From IMG/VR virus record IMGVR_UViG_3300042543_000362, positions 1 through 62,814 of that record: a stretch of 62,814 nucleotides of DNA, one strand, 5' to 3'. Under the pieces are notes generated by a model. That model had not been told where the DNA came from and did not search any database. It saw only the letters and a list, made by a program, of their open reading frames with translations. Source of the DNA: a virus. The position numbers and the translations under genes are program-made. How positions within the stretch are numbered: the first letter of the stretch is position 1; every line of letters starts with the position of its first letter. Below, piece by piece: positions 14,118 through 21,293 of this stretch.

Positions 14118-14851
14118 GGGGTGCCTCCGTCGCCAGCAGCCCGATTCCAGACTGCGGGCAGCCCGGTCACGGACTCCAGGTAGGCGCCGTCAACCTTACC
14201 GGGCTTGACGTATTTGGCAAGAAAGTCAACGGCACCCTTGCGTTCAACGCGCCACATCGCACCTTCGATCGGGTCCAAGGCGCCATGGCGGCCAAACTCC
14301 CCAAGGCGTTCCATTGCTTCTGGGATCGAAAGCGCCCCACCAATATGCGCGACAAATGGAGTGACGAATTTGCCCTTTGTTCTTTCGGCAACTTCGCTCC
14401 ATGGCGCTCTTTTGGCCTCGCGCATGATGTCAAACGCAACAAAAGGCTCATGCTGCAACAGGTAGCGGGTGCCGTGCGCTACTAGCAACCATTCGCCGAC
14501 AACACGCTCCCCGTCCTCAAGCAAATCAAGGAAGCGTTGGGTATTGGCTTCAACGAAAAAAGAAAAGTGATGATGTTGTTCGTATGGCGACGTGCTAGCC
14601 AAGTATCCGGCTCGGCTTAGCGCAAGGATTTGACCGTTAACGCGGGCGACTCCAACATTAGAGCCGTCAAGCTTTTCCTGAACAATGATCAGATCATGCT
14701 TGTCCCGAGCCTTTTCGGTGCAGATTTTTTCCTGGCCTTCGTGGCACTTATGGTCGCCAGGGCCAAGGCGCGAGCCGGGGAGGTGGGCGATACTGCCGTA
14801 GTTGCGTCGACCCAGAGGCTTTTTGCTTGCGGTGAATAGGGGGGTGGTCAT
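14114..14851 (-). CDS. RNA ligase family nucleotidyltransferase
   Basis: The 245-residue protein has the covalent nucleotidyltransferase motifs in order: motif I EKLDGSN with K60 as the likely adenylated lysine, GEW at 119-121, FD (140-141) in VAFDIM, EG (196-197) in IEGAMWRVE and a closing lysine motif LAKYVKPGK (K213, K216). This layout matches phage RNA ligases that seal nicks or repair cleaved tRNA. No separate C-terminal domain is evident, so it is a minimal core. It sits among small leftward genes with no tRNA or kinase gene nearby. Confidence 0.8.
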   Translation of the reverse strand: MTTPLFTASKKPLGRRNYGSIAHLPGSRLGPGDHKCHEGQEKICTEKARDKHDLIIVQEKLDGSNVGVARVNGQILALSRAGYLASTSPYEQHHHFSFFVEANTQRFLDLLEDGERVVGEWLLVAHGTRYLLQHEPFVAFDIMREAKRAPWSEVAERTKGKFVTPFVAHIGGALSIPEAMERLGEFGRHGALDPIEGAMWRVERKGAVDFLAKYVKPGKVDGAYLESVTGLPAVWNRAAGDGGTP

Positions 14852-14854
14852 GGT

Positions 14855-15028
14855 TTACCGCTGGGGGGTTGGTGGGGAGGGTGGGGCGGGATCGGGAGTC
14901 GGATCGGCGGCGTCCAGCGCAATCAGCCGGTCGAGTTTGTCTTGGTGGGGTGGGCGCTCGGCCTCCACAGCCTCAGCCTCGTAGCTGAACTGTTTGCCGC
15001 CGTGCTGGAAGCTGCCCCTGACCACCAT
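14855..15028 (-). CDS. hypothetical protein fragment, 3' part of a frameshifted gene
   Basis: The first ATG in this frame is 15028, giving 57 residues (MVVRGSFQHGGKQFSYEAEA). The frame is coding-like well upstream of it (QQARVETTYGSGDAQRIAQE) but has no start until it meets the gene at 15040-15348 in another frame. A -1 shift near 15110-15140 would fuse them. The tail is Pro-rich. Confidence 0.45.
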   Translation of the reverse strand: MVVRGSFQHGGKQFSYEAEAVEAERPPHQDKLDRLIALDAADPTPDPAPPSPPTPQR

Positions 15029-15039
15029 GGCGCGCGGCT

Positions 15040-15348
15040 TCAGCAGCTCCTGAGCGATGCGCTGCGCGTCGCCGCTGCCGTAGGTGGTCTCGACTCGGGC
15101 TTGCTGGAAATGGAGCGGGCGCCAATGGGCATCCGGGCCAGCTCCAGCGCCTCCACCCGCCGCACGATCCCCCAGCTCAGGGCGCGCACCTCGGCCTGCT
15201 CCAGCTGGGCGGCCTCTAGGGCTTCGATGCGTTCCATCAGTTCACGAAGGACTGAAGCTAGGTAGTCATCACCAAGGCCTTGAGTTCGTTTAATTACAAA
15301 CTCCCAGTGAGCGGGGTGGGCTTTGTAGGGCACGTGCTGGTCGGTCAT
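15040..15348 (-). CDS. hypothetical coiled-coil protein, 5' part of a frameshifted gene
   Basis: The product starts MTDQHVPYKAHPAHWEFVIK and has a coiled coil, LMERIEALEAAQLEQAEVRAL. After about residue 72 the frame turns Ser/Arg/Pro-rich and looks out of frame, while the -1 frame looks coding. ATG overlaps the preceding gene's stop (ATGA). Function unknown. Confidence 0.55.
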   Translation of the reverse strand: MTDQHVPYKAHPAHWEFVIKRTQGLGDDYLASVLRELMERIEALEAAQLEQAEVRALSWGIVRRVEALELARMPIGARSISSKPESRPPTAAATRSASLRSC

Positions 15349-15560
15349 GGCTGGGTTTCCGTAATGGGGTTCAGAAATGGAATGCCGGTAGTTCGGCGCT
15401 CAATGATGCGGGTTTTTCTGAGATTGGCGCCCTCTGTGTGAGTGCCGGGTGGAATTGTGATCGTTTCAGGCATTTCACCGCCTGGCGGTGCCATCATCCC
15501 CGCTCTGATCAAGGCTTGGCTGATGGTCTCGCCAGGCTGGAGGTGGATGGTGATGGTCAT
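15345..15560 (-). CDS. hypothetical protein (71 aa)
   Basis: The product starts MTITIHLQPGETISQALIRA and is a small beta-rich protein with MPETITIPPGTHTEG. Overlaps ATGA with both neighbours. The frame looks sound; no family recognised. Confidence 0.6.
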   Translation of the reverse strand: MTITIHLQPGETISQALIRAGMMAPPGGEMPETITIPPGTHTEGANLRKTRIIERRTTGIPFLNPITETQP

Positions 15561-16099
15561 GGTGCTTTAATTACTGCTTCTGGATTTGCGAATCCAAGTA
15601 GCGGCAGGAAGAAAAATGGCTGATTTCGTTTCCGCATGACAGCGGCACCTTGGATTTCATTGGAAGCCCTGGCCGCTGCCCTGGCCGCTTCCCTGGCCGC
15701 TTCCCTGGCCGCTTCCCCGGCCGCTTCCCCGGCCGCTTCCCAGGCCGCTGGTGTCATGTGATCAAGATGTCGCCAAAAAGCAAGCACTGCTTGCGCTTGA
15801 TCTCCTAAAATTTGCTCGGGGTTGCGAATAACACTAGAAGGCGCACCTTGTTGCTTGTCGTTGATAATGCGCAACAAGACCGAATGGGCGCGGCTGATGC
15901 CAAACAATTCAGCAACTCGCTTGTCAGCTGCAGTTTGATCAACATGGCGCAATTCTTCAACGGTTAGCCCACCAATAAAATGCAACGCTTGCCCTTGGGC
16001 GCACATGCAAGAGCCGTCGTCACTTACAAGACTTCCCTTGAAGGGCATGTTTCCAGGCCAGTAATCAAGGAGTTCTTCGACTGTGGTTGGTGTAGTCAT
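15557..16099 (-). CDS. conserved phage protein of unknown function with Ala/Glu repeat
   Basis: I start it at ATG 16099, just after a CACTCGCTA leader, giving 180 residues. Residues 1-115 carry a conserved core with DDGSCMCAQGQALHF and VAELFGISRAHSVLLRIIND, which I recall from other phages without a known role. Residues about 118-145 are an EAA/GEAA helix encoded by a 12-bp tandem repeat. The tail is basic and aromatic. It may act as a regulator, but no DNA-binding motif is evident. Confidence 0.7.
   Translation of the reverse strand: MTTPTTVEELLDYWPGNMPFKGSLVSDDGSCMCAQGQALHFIGGLTVEELRHVDQTAADKRVAELFGISRAHSVLLRIINDKQQGAPSSVIRNPEQILGDQAQAVLAFWRHLDHMTPAAWEAAGEAAGEAAREAAREAARAAARASNEIQGAAVMRKRNQPFFFLPLLGFANPEAVIKAP
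15666..15749. repeat. 12-bp tandem repeat, seven units
   Basis: Seven units of the form TCCCTGGCCGCT run head to tail with one or two changes each. They encode the EAAG/EAAR helix of the leftward gene 15557-16099. The unit is a multiple of 3, so copy-number change would keep the reading frame. Confidence 0.85.
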
Positions 16100-16135
16100 T
16101 AGAGAATGGGAATAGCGAGTGGATGACTGCCGGGA
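16100..16135 (-). promoter_or_regulatory. CACTCGCTA leader for the gene at 16099
   Basis: On the leftward strand CACTCGCTA (16121-16113) lies 13 nt before ATG 16099. The preceding bases, GGCAGTCATC, match those in front of 5401. No promoter-like boxes are obvious here. Confidence 0.4.
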
Positions 16136-16217
16136 TTCATACGTCTGCCCCCAACTCCCGGCGGACTGGAGGCGTTGCGGTGGTGCCGGGATGGGCTCCT
16201 GGCGGGCTGCGGTGTGC

Positions 16218-16574
16218 TCAGTCACCAGACCAGGCGCCATCGGGTCGCAGCTGAGCTAGAGCCACCAACTGGCATAGAGCTCGCTTTGCATTGCCTTCGG
16301 TAGGCGCCCAGTAATCATCGTTAACATCATCGCCAAGGCTGCTAATTGCGTCCTGTAAAACAGGAATGGAGGCGGCGCCGGTCATCCCGTAAATGGTGCG
16401 GATGCCATTCTCGCCAAAAGCCCTGTAATAGTGGCTGGAGTAATTGTAGGTAATGTTGAGCCAAAGCTCAGTTGTTCCGCCCATTGCGCAGGTGCCGCCA
16501 GTGATCTGATGCGGCTCCTGAGCATGCAGGGCTTTTTTGGTAACGGGGTCTACTAGCTGAATGTCGTAGCTCAT
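16218..16574 (-). CDS. conserved phage protein (MSYDIQLVDP family)
   Basis: I start it at ATG 16574, giving 118 residues (MSYDIQLVDPVTKKALHAQE). The core GGTTELWLNITYNYSSHYYR and GIRTIYGMTGAASIPVLQDA matches a family I recall from many phages and some prophages, without a known role. The C-terminus has DDYWAPTEGNAKRAL. It is followed by a 118-bp leader region before the 16099 gene. Confidence 0.75.
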   Translation of the reverse strand: MSYDIQLVDPVTKKALHAQEPHQITGGTCAMGGTTELWLNITYNYSSHYYRAFGENGIRTIYGMTGAASIPVLQDAISSLGDDVNDDYWAPTEGNAKRALCQLVALAQLRPDGAWSGD

Positions 16575-16603
16575 AACAGGAGTGGTGGGTAGTAGTGGGA
16601 CGA

Positions 16604-16789
16604 TCAAACCGCCAGCATCCTCCGAACCGTTGACCGGGAACACCCCAGTCGATCAGCGATGCGCTGCTGTGTCCAGCCGTCGCGCCGCCACCTGCGGGCG
16701 CGTTGCTGGCGGGACTCTGTGGCCCACAGCAGGAACAGCAGCGGAAGCAACAGCAGCACCAAAGCGGTGCAGAGAATCGTGGTTGTCAT
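16604..16789 (-). CDS. membrane-anchored helix-turn-helix peptide (61 aa)
   Basis: From ATG 16789 the product starts MTTTILCTALVLLLLPLLFL, one strong membrane helix. It ends with a helix-turn-helix (DGWTQQRIADRLGCSRSTVRRML). The combination would tether a DNA-binding motif to the membrane. The start is fixed by a CACTCGCCA leader and a promoter-like site. A protein this small with both parts is unusual. Confidence 0.65.
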   Translation of the reverse strand: MTTTILCTALVLLLLPLLFLLWATESRQQRARRWRRDGWTQQRIADRLGCSRSTVRRMLAV

Positions 16790-16857
16790 GGCGAACAATG
16801 GCGAGTGGCGGGCGTGTGCCCGTGGTCGAATCATACCGGATGGGTTCCGGTTTTGCA
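16790..16857 (-). promoter_or_regulatory. promoter-hairpin-leader module 4 (leftward)
   Basis: On the leftward strand TGCAAA (16857-16852), 16 bp, TATGAT (16835-16830), then a CGGGC/GCCCG hairpin (16822-16809) and CACTCGCCA (16807-16799), 9 nt before ATG 16789. This is the most complete example on this strand. Confidence 0.65.
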
Positions 16858-16902
16858 CCCCTTAGGGGCGGGGATGGGCAGGACGTGGGCGGAGCGGTCT
16901 GC

Positions 16903-17136
16903 TCATGCCCGCCCCTCCTGCCGCAGCTCGGCGGCGAGGGCGAGGAGTTGGCGCTTGCTGACCCATTCCTCTCCACTAAGCGTGGTTATTTTGGAAACAT
17001 TGGACACTGCAGCAACCAGCCCGGCGGCCAGCGGGTAACCCATGTCTTCCAGCGGCCCTTGAGCTTCGTAGGCGTCATTCCAGGCATCCCATACAGCCTG
17101 CGCGGCGGGGGATAGGGGTGGGGTTGGGGTGGTCAT
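16903..17136 (-). CDS. hypothetical protein (77 aa)
   Basis: I start it at ATG 17136, overlapping the upstream stop (ATGA). The product starts MTTPTPPLSPAAQAVWDAWN and is helical with a coiled C-terminus (KRQLLALAAELRQEGRA). AAQAVWDAWNDAYE resembles a repeated phage early-protein motif I cannot name. Confidence 0.6.
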   Translation of the reverse strand: MTTPTPPLSPAAQAVWDAWNDAYEAQGPLEDMGYPLAAGLVAAVSNVSKITTLSGEEWVSKRQLLALAAELRQEGRA

Positions 17137-17456
17137 GATAGCTCTCCTGTGTTTGCAAACCTTTCCAGGATTGGCAGCAGTTTCGCAACTTGCGCCTGTG
17201 TCAGGTGCATCCGAGTAGTGCACTGCACCTCATCAGGAAGCGGGTAGGGGATCCAGCCACAATCAGCATTTGTCTCGATGCCAAGCCTTTTAGCGTCACC
17301 GTGAAGGATCTTGGCGTTGGGGTCAGAGGGCCCAAGCCAAATGGCATCTTCGGTAGCAAGCGAACTTTTTTGAATACTGCATTCAACTCCATATCTATCT
17401 TTGAACTCAATCACCTCGTATCCTCTTGGCGTGGAAGTGGCATGAAGATCCATCAC
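17133..17456 (-). CDS. conserved phage protein of unknown function
   Basis: The 107-residue protein starts MMDLHATSTPRGYEVIEFKD. The core DRYGVECSIQKSSLATEDAI and IWLGPSDPNAKILHG, followed by MHLTQAQVAKLLPILERFA, matches proteins I recall in several phages. Function unknown. Overlaps with both neighbours by ATGA. Confidence 0.7.
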   Translation of the reverse strand: MMDLHATSTPRGYEVIEFKDRYGVECSIQKSSLATEDAIWLGPSDPNAKILHGDAKRLGIETNADCGWIPYPLPDEVQCTTRMHLTQAQVAKLLPILERFANTGELS

Positions 17457-18001
17457 CCCACCTCCGCGCCGGGCACCGGCAGGGCGTTGTGGGGATACCA
17501 GTGGGCCCTGCGCAGTTCGTCACTTGTGGAGTATTCACGCAATACCCAGGCGTGAGGTATCCATTCATACTCATCAAAGTATTGCTCTTTAATGCCGCCT
17601 TCTTCAACCCATACTTCTCCTTCATCGTTGCAATCCTCCCGCCCCGGCACCGGCTCACTGACCGGCACCGGCTCGGTGGTGGGGTGGGCGTAGCGGGTGA
17701 GGATGGCGCCACATAGATCGGCAACATCTTCGGCGCAGACATTGCCGATCAGTCGCGCAGTAGGTTCCCAGCCGAAAGCGCACTCTCGAACCGCCGTTGC
17801 AATGGATGCGATTCGCTCCGTCACCCCCTCCGGCTCGGGCTGGGCCAGGGCGGCGCGGGTCTGGGATAGGTGCTCGCGGCACTCCATCAGGCAGACGGGA
17901 TCGAAACAGTCACGATCAACGCAATCAATCAGATAGCGGACATTTTCAATTAGCTCGGCGCATGTCTTGCGCCAATCAGTTCGTTTAGTCATCGTTGGCA
18001 T
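17453..18001 (-). CDS. hypothetical protein sharing an N-terminal domain with the next gene
   Basis: The 182-residue protein has an N-terminal helical domain (KTCAELIENVRYLID, then SQTRAALAQPEPE) related to that of 17989-18426. The rest is acidic with DEYEWIPHAWVLREYS. A 22-nt identical stretch encodes the ALAQPEPE region in both genes. Role unknown. Confidence 0.6.
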   Translation of the reverse strand: MPTMTKRTDWRKTCAELIENVRYLIDCVDRDCFDPVCLMECREHLSQTRAALAQPEPEGVTERIASIATAVRECAFGWEPTARLIGNVCAEDVADLCGAILTRYAHPTTEPVPVSEPVPGREDCNDEGEVWVEEGGIKEQYFDEYEWIPHAWVLREYSTSDELRRAHWYPHNALPVPGAEVG

Positions 18002-18426
18002 GGGATGGGACGGGTTGATGTCCAGTAAGGGGGGCCACCAGGTGGCACAACAAAATAAACCTCATCGTCTTGTGAGGGTTCGACAAGCTCGTATGTTTGA
18101 TTGAACAGCTCGCGGCCGATCGGATATTCCTCGCCTTTCACGCCACGCATGATCAGATCATCGTTCATTGCTGGTGTGATGCCTTCGCGTGTCGAAACAA
18201 ATGCTTCTCCAGGTCGCTGCTCTCTGACGTGTACCGTGATCGGCAGTTTCCTGCAAGGTTTCCAGTCGGGGCCGATCTCGGGCTCAAGGTTGGGCTCAGG
18301 CTCGGGCTGGGCCAGGGCGGTGCGGGCGCGGGCAACCAGTTCAGATTCGTGACCTTCATACAGCGATGTGTGGCCATTAAGCGCATCAGCCAACTCAGCA
18401 CACAACGCTCTGAAATCAGTGCTCAT
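17989..18426 (-). CDS. hypothetical protein sharing an N-terminal domain with the previous gene
   Basis: The 145-residue protein starts MSTDFRALCAELADALNGHT and reaches ARARTALAQPEPE like its neighbour. It then diverges to a different C-terminal domain (VKGEEYPIGRELFNQTYELV). The shared N-terminus with different ends suggests domain shuffling between adjacent genes. Its end overlaps the next gene by 13 nt. Confidence 0.6.
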   Translation of the reverse strand: MSTDFRALCAELADALNGHTSLYEGHESELVARARTALAQPEPEPNLEPEIGPDWKPCRKLPITVHVREQRPGEAFVSTREGITPAMNDDLIMRGVKGEEYPIGRELFNQTYELVEPSQDDEVYFVVPPGGPPYWTSTRPIPCQR

Positions 18427-18701
18427 CGTTCATCTCCAGTGTGTGTGAATCCATCCAGCCAGTCCGCAACCGAACTGGACCCACCGTGCCGCTCCCGAAG
18501 GATCTGCCCCAGCTCTGCAGCCACCCTGCGGGCGACGGCGGTGCAGGTCTGGCACGGCTCAAGGCACCGGCCCGGCATGGGGCAGGCGGCCAGGGATAAC
18601 CGGGTGGAGGGTGTTGGTGTGGGGCGAGCCTGCTCACTAGTGGCGGGCGCGGTGGCAATGCGGGCCATGGCCTGCTGGGTGGGGGTGGTGTAGGTGATCA
18701 T
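18423..18701 (-). CDS. hypothetical protein (92 aa)
   Basis: I start it at ATG 18701, giving MITYTTPTQQAMARIATAPA. It has Cys residues in CPMPGRCLEPCQTC, a possible metal site, and a C-terminal helix. The upstream extension is Ser/Thr-rich and overlaps the next gene, so it is excluded. No family recognised. Confidence 0.55.
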   Translation of the reverse strand: MITYTTPTQQAMARIATAPATSEQARPTPTPSTRLSLAACPMPGRCLEPCQTCTAVARRVAAELGQILRERHGGSSSVADWLDGFTHTGDER

Positions 18702-18705
18702 TGAA

Positions 18706-18969
18706 TTAAGCGTCAGAATCAGCAGAGAACACGCACTTGAAGTTGTAGACGTGGCCATCGTTCCACCATGCTTCGCCATAAGCGTTGTGGTGGTCCGGTA
18801 GCTTATGCGGGCGATCTGCGTCGAACTGATAGATCACAGTTCGACCAACTTTCATGGCCCATGCCATGGCAGCTTGAAGGCTGGTGAAGCCACGAACCGG
18901 GGCAATGATGTGCCCGGTTTCGCGATACAGCTTTGCTTTCTTCGGGGTGGTTGCGTGATACAGAATCAT
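18706..18969 (-). CDS. conserved protein (MILYHATTPKKAK family)
   Basis: The 87-residue protein starts MILYHATTPKKAKLYRETGH and continues VRGFTSLQAAMAWAMKVGRT and HNAYGEAWWNDGHVYNFKC. I recall this family in bacteria and phages. The YHAT start is reminiscent of ADP-ribosyltransferase-like folds, but a catalytic claim is not supported. ATG overlaps the upstream stop. Confidence 0.7.
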   Translation of the reverse strand: MILYHATTPKKAKLYRETGHIIAPVRGFTSLQAAMAWAMKVGRTVIYQFDADRPHKLPDHHNAYGEAWWNDGHVYNFKCVFSADSDA

Positions 18970-19187
18970 CGGGCGCCCTCACCATGCAGCAGCTGTTTGG
19001 CCGCGGCGGCCAGCACTTCCAGCTCTTCGACGCTGACAGGGATCTCGGCCTCCCCGTAGTGCAGCTCTAGGCATTCTTCGCCACTGTCGGGCACCAGTAC
19101 CAGCCTGAGCGCTATGTCAGAAAACGGGCCATCAGGGGCGTTGGCGTCATAGACGACAACTTCAGTAGCTCGGGTTGCGTAGCTCAT
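18966..19187 (-). CDS. hypothetical acidic protein (73 aa)
   Basis: The product starts MSYATRATEVVVYDANAPDG and is acidic with a beta-rich centre (IALRLVLVPDSGEECLELHY) and a helical C-terminus. Overlaps with both neighbours by ATGA. No family recognised. Confidence 0.6.
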   Translation of the reverse strand: MSYATRATEVVVYDANAPDGPFSDIALRLVLVPDSGEECLELHYGEAEIPVSVEELEVLAAAAKQLLHGEGAR

Positions 19188-19330
19188 CGTGATGGGGTGG
19201 GGTTGTGGATCCGGTCGTTCACGATCCGCCGGAGCAGATCGTTCATCCCCTCGCCAGGCCGGAGCTGGCGGCGGAGGGACTCGACCTCGGGGAGGGTGAG
19301 GATGAGGGTTAGGCGGCGGGTTTCGGTCAT
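19184..19330 (-). CDS. ribbon-helix-helix-like protein (48 aa)
   Basis: ATG 19330 overlaps the methyltransferase stop (ATGA). The product starts MTETRRLTLILTLPEVESLR, a strand followed by a helix. A second helix follows in NDLLRRIVNDRI, the usual ribbon-helix-helix order. It may regulate its own operon. Too short for a firmer call. Confidence 0.5.
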   Translation of the reverse strand: MTETRRLTLILTLPEVESLRRQLRPGEGMNDLLRRIVNDRIHNPTPSR

Positions 19331-20757
19331 GGGGTCACCCCCTGCCGTCTGCGCTGCTTCGGCCGGCGGTGTTGTTCCGGCAGCACCAAGCCCTTGATGC
19401 GGGCCACCCTGGCATTAAGGGCGGCCCAGTCCTCCAAGTCCTTGAACCTGAAGTGGCCCGTGCCCTTCTTGAACAGCTTGCACTCAAAGAAGCCCCAGTC
19501 GTACCACTGGCCGGCGGTTAGCCTGTCCCAACCGGCGGCGGGCGTCATCACCTCCTCGTACTTCCGGCCGGTGATGTAGCAGAGGGCCTTCACCAGATCC
19601 TGAACCTTCGGCTGGTTGCCGCCCCACTTCATGCTCACCGTGCCGCCACTCCAGTCCGGTTCGGCGATGTAGGGCACAATGAACTTCTGGTTGAACAGGT
19701 AGGCGTCGTTCGTCTTCCACCCCTCCACGTTCCACCGGTTCTCAGCGGTGTGGCGGGTGAGCTCATCGAATGCGGCCTCGACCGCCCGGTCGATCCGCTG
19801 GTCAGTGGTGCCGGCGATCACCTGCAGCATCCTGAACAGGTTCCGCTCGGTGAATGGCACCTTCGTCTGCTGCTCCACGAACTTGTTGATGTCCCCTGCC
19901 AGCTGGCTGGTGGCCATCTCGCGCGGCAGCATCTCGGCGATCACCGACTCCCAGAACGACTTCTGGAGCTGCTTGCGGAACCGGTTGCGGCTGGCGGCGC
20001 AGCCTTCCATGCTGATCTGGATGCCCAGCTCGCCTTTGTAGATGCCGCCCACCTGGGCCTGCAGACGCACGCCGGCCTCCAGCTGCTGGTCATAGATTTT
20101 GCAGGCCTCCACGTAACGGTTTACCAGGTCGCGGCTGCGGCGGTACTTGATCAGGCCCTGGCCCTCGGCCTCGATGTCATCGGGCCCCAGGAAGAACCCG
20201 TCGAACTCATCAGCGCCGCTTGCACGTTGGCCGGGCTTGGTGAGCCGCACTAGGCCGATCTCGCAGCGCGTGGTGCGCTCAGCGTCCTCGAACGACGGGC
20301 CCAGGTTCTGGCCGCTGCCGTACTGCTCGATCAGGGTGCGCAGCTGCTGGCTGGCCCTGCTGCCCCATCGGCCGGTTTCGATGGTGTTGGCGTTGCAGAG
20401 CGCAACGATCTCGCAGCCTGGCGGGGCGATCTCCCAGGCGTGCAGGATGTGCCGCTCATCGGCCGAGAACGGCGGGTTCATCACGATCAGATCGACGTGG
20501 CTGATCTGCTCGGCCGTCACCGTGAGCCAGTCCGCGGCGATCAGGCGGCAGTCGGCGGGAATGCCGGCGAGGATGGCCCGCAGCTTCGGCTCAGGCTCAA
20601 CCATGAGCACTTCGGCGGCGCCGCGTTCTAGGCAGGCCTGCACCAGGTTGCCTGAGCCGGCGGAGGGCTCCACCACCACCCGGCCGCGCAAGTCGAGCGG
20701 GTCGAGCATGGTGGCCGCCACTTCGGGCGGGGTGGGATAGAAGTCGGGGTTAAACAT
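19327..20757 (-). CDS. DNA methyltransferase with C-terminal DUF4942 domain
   Basis: The 476-residue protein has an N6-adenine methyltransferase core at its N-terminus: motif I VVEPSAGSGNLV (residues 28-39) for S-adenosylmethionine and motif IV MNPPF (93-97) for catalysis. Residues about 220-455 fit DUF4942, with FWESVIAEMLPREMATSQLA and RHTAENRWNVEGWKTNDAY. Phages use such enzymes to modify their own DNA, often against host restriction. No specificity domain is seen, so the target site is unknown. A 46-residue relic with the same two motifs lies 270 bp upstream in the operon. Confidence 0.8.
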   Translation of the reverse strand: MFNPDFYPTPPEVAATMLDPLDLRGRVVVEPSAGSGNLVQACLERGAAEVLMVEPEPKLRAILAGIPADCRLIAADWLTVTAEQISHVDLIVMNPPFSADERHILHAWEIAPPGCEIVALCNANTIETGRWGSRASQQLRTLIEQYGSGQNLGPSFEDAERTTRCEIGLVRLTKPGQRASGADEFDGFFLGPDDIEAEGQGLIKYRRSRDLVNRYVEACKIYDQQLEAGVRLQAQVGGIYKGELGIQISMEGCAASRNRFRKQLQKSFWESVIAEMLPREMATSQLAGDINKFVEQQTKVPFTERNLFRMLQVIAGTTDQRIDRAVEAAFDELTRHTAENRWNVEGWKTNDAYLFNQKFIVPYIAEPDWSGGTVSMKWGGNQPKVQDLVKALCYITGRKYEEVMTPAAGWDRLTAGQWYDWGFFECKLFKKGTGHFRFKDLEDWAALNARVARIKGLVLPEQHRRPKQRRRQGVTP

Positions 20758-21028
20758 CAGGCCGCCCCTCGAAGTTCATGTGGGCGACCACTTTGTCGAT
20801 CAGCCACTGCGGCACGGCCGGCGGCTTCGGCGCCCAGCGGCTGGCCCTCCAGGCTTGCGCGTGAGGATCCCACTGGGCGATTCGATCAAGCAGCTTGCGT
20901 TGGCCGTTGCTGCGGTGGAAGCGCACCAGGTTGGGATTGCGGCTGAAGGTAGGGTCTTGGGTGATGGTCCAGCCCGCGCCCGGCGTGTTCGCGTTGCTGC
21001 GCGAGTCGTAGATAACGTGCGGCGCCAT
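20750..21028 (-). CDS. hypothetical protein (92 aa)
   Basis: The product starts MAPHVIYDSRSNANTPGAGW and has a patterned middle (NPNLVRFHRSNGQRKLLDRI) and a C-terminal helix. It lies between the methyltransferase relic and the methyltransferase, with 8-nt and ATGA overlaps. It may be part of a modification operon. No family recognised. Confidence 0.6.
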   Translation of the reverse strand: MAPHVIYDSRSNANTPGAGWTITQDPTFSRNPNLVRFHRSNGQRKLLDRIAQWDPHAQAWRASRWAPKPPAVPQWLIDKVVAHMNFEGRPDV

Positions 21029-21168
21029 CAGCTGGCCTCCACACTAAAGGGCGGATTGGCCAGCACCAGGCCAGGGGCGGGCGCCTGCAGCAGAAACCCG
21101 CCAGTGCCGGCGGAGGGCTGGTAGCCGCGCAGTGCGGCGAGGATCGCGGGTGGGGTGTACCAGGTCAT
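21028..21168 (-). CDS. 46-residue methyltransferase relic with motifs I and IV
   Basis: ATG 21168 and TGA 21030-21028 overlap both neighbours by ATGA, so the frame is real. The product contains YQPSAGTGGFLLQ, like motif I, and VLANPPFSVE, like motif IV, only about 17 residues apart. A true enzyme needs roughly 60 or more residues between them. It looks like an internal deletion product kept in frame. A regulatory or binding role is possible; catalysis is not. Confidence 0.6.
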   Translation of the reverse strand: MTWYTPPAILAALRGYQPSAGTGGFLLQAPAPGLVLANPPFSVEAS

Positions 21169-21293
21169 CACTCCCCCTCCCCCACCAACCGCTCACACAG
21201 CGCCCACCAGAGCGAGGTGGCGAGCACGGCGGTGCCGACAATGATTAGCACGGCAATGATCTCGACCATGCCGGCGAGGATGCAGAGGGTCAT
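21168..21293 (-). CDS. 41-residue membrane peptide
   Basis: The product starts MTLCILAGMVEIIAVLIIVG, one membrane helix with a short charged tail (CERLVGEGE). Overlaps ATGA with both neighbours. Role unknown. Confidence 0.55.
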   Translation of the reverse strand: MTLCILAGMVEIIAVLIIVGTAVLATSLWWALCERLVGEGE

